Assembly: GCF_014127285.1 (NCBI RefSeq)
Contig: NZ_CP059901.1
Span: 3,906,001 to 3,970,000 of the forward strand
DNA: 64,000 nucleotides
Direction: 5' to 3'
Source: Mumia sp. ZJ1417
GTDB lineage: Bacteria > Actinomycetota > Actinomycetes > Propionibacteriales > Nocardioidaceae
Positions 57,785-64,000 of this stretch are shown piece by piece. The notes beneath the pieces are model-generated. The model did no database searches, was not told where the DNA came from, and saw nothing but the letters and a program-made list of their open reading frames with translations. The first letter of the stretch is position 1. The number at the start of each line of letters is the position of its first letter. Both the position numbers and the translations under genes were made by a program.

Positions 57785-60700
57785 TCAATAGCGCACCGGC
57801 GCGGTCCGCTTGCGCACCGTGCAGACGATGTCGCGCTGGTTGCCGGTCGGGCCGAGGTAGTTGAATGTGTACGACAGCTGGGCGTACCCGCCGATCATGT
57901 GCGTCGGCTTGACCAGCAACCGCGTCACGGAGTTGTGGATCCCGCCACGGCGCCCGGTCTTCTGCGACTTCGGGACGTCGATCGTGCGCTCCTGCGCGTG
58001 GTGGACGTAGACGACACCCGTCGGCATCCGGTGGCTCACGATCGCCCGCCCGACGAAGACGCCGTTGGCGTTGTCGCACTCCACCCAATCGTTGTCGGCA
58101 ACGCTGATCGCCTCTGCGTCGTCGACGCTCATCCACACCGTCGGACCGCCACGCGACAGCGAGAGCATGAGCAGGTTGTCCTGGTACTCCGAGTGGATCG
58201 ACCACTTGCTGTGCGGGGTCAGATAACGCACAGCGATCTGGAGCGCGCCGTCGCTGGTCCTCCCGGGGTCCTCGCCCAGCCGTGCGTCACCGTACATGAG
58301 GTGCATGTCCAGCGGCGGCCGGTACGTCGGGAGCTGCTCGCCGTAGTCGCGGATCCAGTCGTGGTCGAGGAAGAAGTGCATCCGGCCGGTGAGGGTGTGG
58401 AACGGCTTGAGGCGCTCGATGTTGATCGTGAATGGCGCGTACCGTCTCCCCCCGGTCTCCGAACCGGACCACTCCGGCGACGTGATGACCTGCTGCGGCG
58501 AGTCCTGCGTCATGGCGAAGGTGATCTTCTTGTCGTGCGCGCCCTCCGCCAGGTCGGCGAGCCGCTGCCCCGTGCGGCGCTCGAGGTCACGGAAGCCCTG
58601 GACTGCCAGTGCCCCGTTCGTGGTGCCCGAGAACAACAGGATCGCCTCCGCGAGCCGCGCGTCGGTGTCGATCGCCGGACGCCCCGCGCCCGCGCCCGAA
58701 GACATCACGCCGTACTTGGCCCCCAACCTGGCCACGGCGTCGTTCATGTCGTACGTGACGTTCTTGACGGTGAACCCGAGCTGCTCCGCCTTCGGCCCGA
58801 CGGTGACGAGCTTGTCGGCGATCGCGGTGTAGTCGCGCTCGACGAGCGTCACGGCAGGCATCGTCTTGCCTGCAACCGGGTCCACCTCACCCGCGCGCCA
58901 GTCCAGGTCGCGTCCGCCTGGCTGCGCGATCTGACCCGGGGTGTCGTGCTGCAGCGGGACGGTGACGAGGTCCTTGCGGGTGCCGAGGTGGGTCTTGGCC
59001 AGCTCGGACAGCTTGCGCGCCAGCGCGACGAACGTGTCGTAGTCGCTGCGCGCCTCCCACGGCGGGTTGATCGCCGGCGTGAACGCATGGACGTACGGGT
59101 GCATGTCGGTTGAGCTCAGGTCGTACTTCTCGTACCACGTGGCGGCTGGGAAGACGATGTCCGACAGCAGCGTCGTCGACGTCATGCGGAAGTCGGCGGA
59201 CACCAGCAGGTCGAGCTTGCCCTGCGGCGCTTCGGGTCGCATACGGATCGTCTTCGGCGGCTCGGCGGCATCGGGTGCGTCGACGTTGGACTGCGTGCCG
59301 AGAAGGTACTGGAGGAAGTACTCGTTGCCCTTCGCTGAGCTGCCGAACAGGTTCGAGCGCCACAGCACCAGCGTGCGCGGCCAGTTCTCCGGGGCGTCGA
59401 CGTCGTCGATGGCGGCGTTGAGGCTGCCGTCCTGGAGCCTGTCGGCGATCCACGCGCCCGCGTCGGTCGCACTCCCGTCCGCGGTCGCAGCACTCGCCTC
59501 GTCGGCGAGGTCGAGCGGGTTGCGGTCGAACTGCGGGTAGAACGGCATCCAGCCGAGCCGCGCCGACTTCGCGATCACGTCCGCCGTGTGGAGCCCTGCG
59601 AGGTGCCCTTCGGCGAGCGGCGAAGTGAGCACGTCCTGGTGCGAGCCGTCGGAGCGCCACTGGTCCGTGTGCATGTACCAGTACGAGGTTCCCGTCATCG
59701 TGCGCGGTGGCCGCGACCAGTCGAGCGCGTTCGCGAGCGAGATCCAGCCGGTGATAGGGCGGGTCTTCTCCTGGCCGACGTAGTGTGCCCATCCGCCGCC
59801 GTTGCGCCCCATCGCGCCGGTCGCCATGAGCAGCGTGAGGATCGCCCGGTACGTCGCGTCACCGTGGAACCACTGGCAGACGCCGGCGCCGAGGATGATC
59901 ATCGACCGTCCGCCGGACTCCTCGGAGTTGCGCGCGAGCTCGCGCGCGATCCGGATGCACTGCGCGGCCGGGACGGAGGTGATCTCCTCCTGCCACGCCG
60001 GCGTGTACGGCGAGGACACGTCGTCGTACCCGCTGGGCCACTCGCCGGGGAGGCCGTCACGCCCCACGGCGTACTGGGCGAGCATCAGGTCGAGGACGGT
60101 CGTGACCATGTGCCCGCCGACCTCGCGCACGGGGATTCCGCGACGGACCACGCTGCCCGAGCCGTCTGGCGAGTCGAACGCCGCCATCAACACCTCGCCC
60201 GGCTGAGCGTCGGGACCGATCACCGACAGCACGGGATCGACCTCCCCGAGGTCGAGGTTCCACTTTCCTTCGCCTGTCTCGCCGTACCGGAAGCCCATCG
60301 ACCCGTTGGGGACGACCGACTCGTTCGTGCGGGAGTCGAGGACGACCGTCTTCCAGGCCGCGTTCTCGGACGCCTCCCCGGTGGTTGAGCCTGTCGAAAC
60401 CAGGTCCGCCTCCGTCAGGAACTTCTCCGGCACCCACGCGCCGTCGTCGCTCTGCTTCAGCCGGACGAGGAACGGCAGGTCCGTGTACTGCTTCACGTAG
60501 TCGGTGAAGAAGGGCACCTGGCGCTCGAGGTAGAACTCCTTGAAGATCACGTGGCCCATCGCCATCGCGAGCGCGGCGTCCGTACCGGCCTGCGCGGGCA
60601 TCCACTCGTCGGCGAACTTCGTGTTGTCGGAGTAGTCCGGCGACACCGAGACGACCTTGGTGCCGCGGTAGCGCGCCTCCGCCATCCAGTGGGCGTCGGG

Positions 60701-61558
60701 CGTACGGGTGACCGGGACGTTGGAGCCCCACATCATCAGGTACGAGGCGTCCCACCAGTCGCCGGACTCCGGGACGTCGGTCTGGTCGCCGAAGACCTGC
60801 GGGCTCGCGACCGGGAGGTCGGCGTACCAGTCGTAGAACGAGGTCATCACACCGCCGATGAGCTGGATGAACCGCGTGCCGATGCAGTGCGACACTATCG
60901 ACATCGCCGGGATCGGCGAGAATCCCGCGCAGCGGTCCGGGCCGTACGTCTTGATGGTGTTGACGTGCGCGGCGGCCGCAATCTCGATCGCCTCGTCCCA
61001 CGAGATCCGGACGAGACCGCCCTTGCCGCGCGCAGACTGGTAGCGGCGGCGCTTCTCCGGGTCGGCGGCGATCTCGGCGAACGCGAGCACCGGGTCGCCG
61101 AGGCGCTTCTTGGCCTCGCGGTACATCTCGATCAGCACACCGCGCCCGTACGGGTAGCGGACGCGAGTCGGCGAGTACGTGTACCAGGAGAACGCGGCAC
61201 CGCGCGGGCAGCCGCGCGGCTCATACTCCGGCCGGTCGGGACCCGTGCTCGGGTAGTCGGTCTGCTGCGCCTCCCACGTGATGATGCCGTCCTTGACGTA
61301 CACCTTCCACGAGCACGACCCCGTGCAGTTCACGCCATGTGTCGACCGGACGACCTTGTCGTGGCTCCACCGATCCCGATAAAACACGTCGCCGCGGCGG
61401 CCGCCTTCTCGATAGACCGCCCGCCGGTCGGGACTCTCGTCCCAGCGGGTAAAGAAGTCACCGAGCGCAAGCAGCGCCTCGGATGCGGGGCCGTCGGTGC
61501 CTGACGACGCTCCACGGCGTCGCGATCGTGCGCGTCCCTCATGGGTCGTCTCGGTCAT
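57785..61558 (-). CDS. narG: Respiratory nitrate reductase, alpha (molybdenum) subunit
   Basis: A 1257-residue Mo-bisMGD enzyme. Start MTETTHEGRARSRRRGASSG lies behind GGAGGTCTGAA. The N-terminal [4Fe-4S] site is HGVNCTGSCSW plus PRGCPRGAAFSW (His and three Cys). GDQTDVPESGDWWDASYL contains the Mo-ligand Asp region, followed by MMWGSNVPVTRTPDAHW. The C-terminal region, with ECDNANGVFVGRAIVSHR, completes the cofactor pocket. It reduces nitrate to nitrite in anaerobic respiration. Residues 385-394 (LVSTGSTTGE) are encoded by a dispersed repeat absent from the family core. Confidence 0.96.
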   Translation of the reverse strand: MTETTHEGRARSRRRGASSGTDGPASEALLALGDFFTRWDESPDRRAVYREGGRRGDVFYRDRWSHDKVVRSTHGVNCTGSCSWKVYVKDGIITWEAQQTDYPSTGPDRPEYEPRGCPRGAAFSWYTYSPTRVRYPYGRGVLIEMYREAKKRLGDPVLAFAEIAADPEKRRRYQSARGKGGLVRISWDEAIEIAAAAHVNTIKTYGPDRCAGFSPIPAMSIVSHCIGTRFIQLIGGVMTSFYDWYADLPVASPQVFGDQTDVPESGDWWDASYLMMWGSNVPVTRTPDAHWMAEARYRGTKVVSVSPDYSDNTKFADEWMPAQAGTDAALAMAMGHVIFKEFYLERQVPFFTDYVKQYTDLPFLVRLKQSDDGAWVPEKFLTEADLVSTGSTTGEASENAAWKTVVLDSRTNESVVPNGSMGFRYGETGEGKWNLDLGEVDPVLSVIGPDAQPGEVLMAAFDSPDGSGSVVRRGIPVREVGGHMVTTVLDLMLAQYAVGRDGLPGEWPSGYDDVSSPYTPAWQEEITSVPAAQCIRIARELARNSEESGGRSMIILGAGVCQWFHGDATYRAILTLLMATGAMGRNGGGWAHYVGQEKTRPITGWISLANALDWSRPPRTMTGTSYWYMHTDQWRSDGSHQDVLTSPLAEGHLAGLHTADVIAKSARLGWMPFYPQFDRNPLDLADEASAATADGSATDAGAWIADRLQDGSLNAAIDDVDAPENWPRTLVLWRSNLFGSSAKGNEYFLQYLLGTQSNVDAPDAAEPPKTIRMRPEAPQGKLDLLVSADFRMTSTTLLSDIVFPAATWYEKYDLSSTDMHPYVHAFTPAINPPWEARSDYDTFVALARKLSELAKTHLGTRKDLVTVPLQHDTPGQIAQPGGRDLDWRAGEVDPVAGKTMPAVTLVERDYTAIADKLVTVGPKAEQLGFTVKNVTYDMNDAVARLGAKYGVMSSGAGAGRPAIDTDARLAEAILLFSGTTNGALAVQGFRDLERRTGQRLADLAEGAHDKKITFAMTQDSPQQVITSPEWSGSETGGRRYAPFTINIERLKPFHTLTGRMHFFLDHDWIRDYGEQLPTYRPPLDMHLMYGDARLGEDPGRTSDGALQIAVRYLTPHSKWSIHSEYQDNLLMLSLSRGGPTVWMSVDDAEAISVADNDWVECDNANGVFVGRAIVSHRMPTGVVYVHHAQERTIDVPKSQKTGRRGGIHNSVTRLLVKPTHMIGGYAQLSYTFNYLGPTGNQRDIVCTVRKRTAPVRY
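60378..60404 (-). repeat. Dispersed repeat in frame inside narG
   Basis: CCGGTGGTTGAGCCTGTCGA then AACCAGG, the same family as 17804-17858 in opposite orientation. It encodes LVSTGSTTGE in a surface-loop region between LTEAD and ASENAAW. Confidence 0.85.
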
Positions 61559-61679
61559 TTCAGACCTCCTCGCGCCCAACCTAGAACCGCGACAGGCGGC
61601 TCGCACCCGGAAGCCGCAGCGGTCGACACGCGCTACGCTCGCGGGACCGTTAAGTCCTCGCCGGAGAGGGAGAAGCGCG

Positions 61680-62000
61680 ATGCGCGACGTCGCCGCACTG
61701 ACCGAGGAGTACCTCGAGGCGGCCAGGGCCGCACCGCACGGACGCGGCGCCGAGCTCGTCCTCCAGGACGGCCCGCTGCGTCAGAGCGTGCTCGGCCTCG
61801 CCGAGGGCGCCGTGCTTGCCGAGCACGACGCGCCGCCGGCAGGGAGCGTGCTCGTGCTCAGGGGCGCCATCGAGATCGTGAGCCGGTCTGGGACGATCGC
61901 GCTCGAGACCGGGATGCTGGCAGAGATCCCGCGCGAGAGACACTCCGTACGGGCGTTGGTGGACTCCGCGTTCCTGCTGACCGCGGTCACTGACATCTGA
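61680..62000 (+). CDS. Small cupin-fold protein
   Basis: A 106-residue single-domain protein starting at MRDVAALTEEYLEAARAAPH behind GGAGAGGGAGAAG. AEHDAPPAGSVLVLRGAIEIV and EIPRERHSVRALVDSAFLLT give a cupin barrel with few metal His residues. It is divergent from narG with a 121-base spacer, which holds no clear FNR-like site. Such cupins beside nar genes are of unknown function; a role in redox or nitrate-linked regulation is possible. Confidence 0.8.
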   Translation: MRDVAALTEEYLEAARAAPHGRGAELVLQDGPLRQSVLGLAEGAVLAEHDAPPAGSVLVLRGAIEIVSRSGTIALETGMLAEIPRERHSVRALVDSAFLLTAVTDI

Positions 62001-62082
62001 GGGTGTCCGGTGGAACCCACGCGACCGGGTCGCTCCTTCTGCTGACGTAGGATCTTCCGGACTGTGATCGAAGGGTGTACCG

Positions 62083-62925
62083 ATGGCCGAAATGCCGAGC
62101 GAGGTGGCGAGCTCGCCCACCCCGGCTCATGGCGCTCGGAGGCACCAGCGGACACCGCCTCAGGTTCCGCCCGCACGCCGCGTTCCGGCCGAGCCGGCCG
62201 ACCTCGCGAGCATGCATGGACGGGTCGTCGACCACCTCGGCGTCCGGATCGCCTCGGGTGAGCTGAACGGGACCATCGACCCCGACCAGATTGGTGACGA
62301 GCTCGGTGTCTCCCGTTCGCTGGTACGCGAGTGCCTGCGCACCCTGGCTGCGAAAGGCATGGTTCGAGCGCGCCAGCGTACTGGCACCACCGTCACCGAT
62401 CCCAGCAGCTGGGCGCTACTGGACGAGCAGGTCATCCGGTGGCGGGCCTCCGGGCCGTGGCGCTTCACCCAGCTGGAGGAGTCGCTCCAGCTCCGGGAGA
62501 GGCTGGAACCCCTCGCGGCCAGCCTCATCGCCGCACGCCGGCCCGACCACATCCTGGCCGAGCTGTCGGATGCCACGGCCCGGATCGCTCACGCGACGGC
62601 TGCCCGCGACCCGCAACTGATGATCGAGGCGGACACGGTCTTCCACAAGCTGCTCTACGTCGGCTCCGGGAACGACATGCTCGCGCGCCTGGCCGGCACC
62701 GTCCAGGCCTGCCTGCGCGTCCCCGACTTCCAGCACTACCGACATTTCACCACCGACACCGCCAACCGGCACCGGAGCCTGCTCGACCTGATCCGGGCGG
62801 GTGACCGCGACGGCGCCGAACGCGTGTGCGGAGAGCTGATGGACCAGACCAGCCAGCTCTTCCTCGGTGCCCAGGACACGATCCTGGGCACCGAGGGTGT
62901 CAGCCCCGACGAGCGGGCCGGGTGA
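62083..62925 (+). CDS. FadR/GntR-family regulator, FCD type
   Basis: A 280-residue regulator. The first 40 residues are Pro/Ala-rich and may be partly non-native; the fold begins near MHGRVVDHLGVRIASGELNG. The HTH has IGDELGVSRSLVRECLRTLA, and the FCD domain has EADTVFHKLLYVGSGNDML and NRHRSLLDLIRAGDRDGAER with likely metal-binding residues. It converges on the nitrilase-fold gene (stops one base apart), so it could regulate it only from another promoter. Sugar-acid-type effectors are common in this subgroup. Confidence 0.88.
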   Translation: MAEMPSEVASSPTPAHGARRHQRTPPQVPPARRVPAEPADLASMHGRVVDHLGVRIASGELNGTIDPDQIGDELGVSRSLVRECLRTLAAKGMVRARQRTGTTVTDPSSWALLDEQVIRWRASGPWRFTQLEESLQLRERLEPLAASLIAARRPDHILAELSDATARIAHATAARDPQLMIEADTVFHKLLYVGSGNDMLARLAGTVQACLRVPDFQHYRHFTTDTANRHRSLLDLIRAGDRDGAERVCGELMDQTSQLFLGAQDTILGTEGVSPDERAG

Positions 62926-63939
62926 TCAGCTCCACCTGCTCCGACCGGAGACGTAGTCTGCCGTGTCGCCCAGCGTCGCCGGGCGCTCGTCGGCGAACAT
63001 GTTCGGCGGGAACCTGCTGACGTAGCCGTCGAACACGTCGCGGTAGAGGTCCCAGTGGATGTCCGGCGGCAGGTGACGGCTCCGGAAGCTCGCGATCGGG
63101 ATGCGGGCCTGCAGCAGCGTCTCGTGCTTGCCCTCCGCCCGGACGATCGCGCGACCGTCCGGTCCGAAGATCGCGGACCCTCCCGCGCCGGTGTCCTCGA
63201 AGTACGGCCCCTTGCGCAGGAGGAGGGCGTTGTTGGCGATCGCGACATAGACGCGGTTGTGCAGCGCCGTCGAGGCCACGTCGACCTCGGTGAAGCTGCC
63301 GCTCGCCGTGCGAAGGATCACCTCCGCCCCCTTGATCGCCAACGCGCGCATCAGCTCGGGCTCCAGCTGGGTGGAGGAGAGGCTGATGTTCCCCAGTGAG
63401 GTACGGGCGACCGGCAGGACCGCGTCGGCCCCGTAGCGCGCCACGTACTCGTCGAGGACGTCGTAGATCGTGGTGGTGAACAGCTCGAAGCCCGGGAACA
63501 GCCCGCGGACGTTGCGTGCCTTCCAGTGGCTCGCGATCAGCTCGCCGTCCGGTCCGATCAGGTTGGTCAGGCTCAGGACGTGCCCGGGCCAGTCGGGATC
63601 GGACACGTACGCACCGAACGCGATGTGGGCGCCGTACTGCCGCGCTTTCTGCGCGATCGCCGCCACCTCCGGACCGTCCAGGCTGATGCAGCGCTCGAGG
63701 GCCTCCTCACGGGTCCAGGTGTCCCACCCGCTGATCGGGAACTCGTGGAAGAGCAGCAGGTCGGGCCCGGCACCGTAGTGATAGGCGTTGTCGATCAGAT
63801 GGAGCATGTGCGCCAGGTTGTCGTCCATCTCCGCACGGTCACGCGCGGGATGGATCCTGGACTGCACGACACCGAGCGTCCAGTCGTCCTTCGCCAGCGG
63901 AGCAGTGGGATAGCGGCCGGGAGACGTGTCCTCACCCAT
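62926..63939 (-). CDS. Nitrilase-superfamily protein without the catalytic Cys
   Basis: A 337-residue carbon-nitrogen hydrolase-fold protein. The Glu of the Glu-Lys-Cys triad is in LLLFHEFPISGW and the Lys in ASHWKARNVRGLFPG. The Cys region reads TSLGNISLSSTQLEPELMRA, with Ser/Leu where family members have Cys, and the only Cys (ALERCISLDG) is elsewhere. The fold is complete (ALHNRVYVAIANNALL, GGSAIFGPDGR, LLQARIPI). It may be a pseudoenzyme or use another nucleophile. It precedes the end of another minus-strand gene by seven bases' gap. Confidence 0.88.
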   Translation of the reverse strand: MGEDTSPGRYPTAPLAKDDWTLGVVQSRIHPARDRAEMDDNLAHMLHLIDNAYHYGAGPDLLLFHEFPISGWDTWTREEALERCISLDGPEVAAIAQKARQYGAHIAFGAYVSDPDWPGHVLSLTNLIGPDGELIASHWKARNVRGLFPGFELFTTTIYDVLDEYVARYGADAVLPVARTSLGNISLSSTQLEPELMRALAIKGAEVILRTASGSFTEVDVASTALHNRVYVAIANNALLLRKGPYFEDTGAGGSAIFGPDGRAIVRAEGKHETLLQARIPIASFRSRHLPPDIHWDLYRDVFDGYVSRFPPNMFADERPATLGDTADYVSGRSRWS

Positions 63940-63946
63940 GGTGACC

Positions 63947-64000
63947 TCAGGCCTTCTTGTACTCGCGGATGACCGTGCGGCGCACCAGACGGTCCTCCTC
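63947..64000 (-). CDS. C-terminal end of an unidentified gene (partial)
   Basis: The minus-strand frame reads EEDRLVRRTVIREYKKA and stops at 63947-63949. It is the 3' end of a gene beginning beyond the window, seven bases before the nitrilase-fold start, so probably in the same operon. Too short to identify. Confidence 0.6.
   Translation of the reverse strand, partial: EEDRLVRRTVIREYKKA

Noticed and set aside
55948-57864. 638-codon plus-strand open frame opposite narH
   Set aside because: Antisense of an iron-sulfur protein with all Cys clusters; not a gene.
1-64000. tRNA, rRNA, riboswitch or prophage genes
   Set aside because: Looked for cloverleaf-like, rRNA and phage structural patterns by eye; none convincing. 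A dedicated covariance-model scan could still find small RNAs.

Overview
The window is about 70% G+C with dense coding, many GTG starts, frequent 4-base ATGA/GTGA gene overlaps, Tat and lipobox signals, GntR/TetR/LacI/MerR regulators and metal-binding DinB-like proteins of the mycothiol era. This points to an actinomycete. The gene content and the dispersed GGTTTCGACAGGCTCAACC repeats suggest a Nocardioidaceae-type organism, but that placement is an inference. No rRNA, tRNA or CRISPR array was seen.

Layout. 0-1.6 kb: the 3' end of a sensor kinase gene converging on a TAXI-type binding lipoprotein gene. 1.7-13.0 kb: one minus-strand operon of nine genes (TetR, TIGR03084 protein, AtuA-like protein, two acyl-CoA dehydrogenases, an AlkZ-like winged-helix protein, both subunits of a biotin-dependent acyl-CoA carboxylase, enoyl-CoA hydratase). 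It resembles the acyclic-terpene (Atu) pathway and the mycobacterial echA7-fadE12-accA2-accD2-fadE13 locus, and ends at a 20-bp-stem terminator. 13.1-20.8 kb: MOSC protein, DUF2804 protein, GH3 glucosidase, YbaK deacylase, flavodoxin-like protein, two SDRs and a histidine phosphatase. 20.8-26.7 kb: a cellobiose locus (binding protein, two permeases, GH1 glucosidase, LacI-type CebR) behind two TGGGAGCGCTCCCA operators. 26.8-32.5 kb: a GntR regulator divergent from a MatC-like dicarboxylate carrier, a methyltransferase, a class III CoA-transferase and an AccD-AccA fusion. This may be an unusual malonate catabolic system. 32.5-35.0 kb: an SRPBCC fragment, a tandem stress protein and an amino-acid permease.

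35.0-41.6 kb is an accessory island. It holds an 82-bp inverted repeat, a broken EamA exporter gene behind an SDR, a TetR, a tiny Lys/Ser-rich protein, IS110 remnants, a patatin-like phospholipase, a monooxygenase-like protein, a DinB-like protein with a divergent TetR and ACGAACGTTCGT operators, and a frameshifted IS110 transposase that abuts a GntR gene.

41.6-53.4 kb: GntR and ArsR regulators, a DUF2243-CtaG membrane pair bracketed by matching palindromes, the fadBA beta-oxidation pair, an alpha/beta hydrolase with MerR, a stress protein, an acyl-CoA dehydrogenase with an alpha-methylacyl-CoA racemase, and another hydrolase. Three TGACA-N7-TGTCA palindromes sit in front of fadA, the racemase and that hydrolase. 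53.4-61.6 kb: respiratory nitrate reductase narGHJI with narK, with a cupin gene divergent. 62.0-64.0 kb: a FadR-type GntR regulator and a nitrilase-fold protein that lacks the catalytic cysteine.

Across the window, short dispersed repeats lie inside coding sequences in frame (atuA-like gene, AccD-AccA fusion, narG, TIGR03084 gene), mostly at linkers or protein ends.
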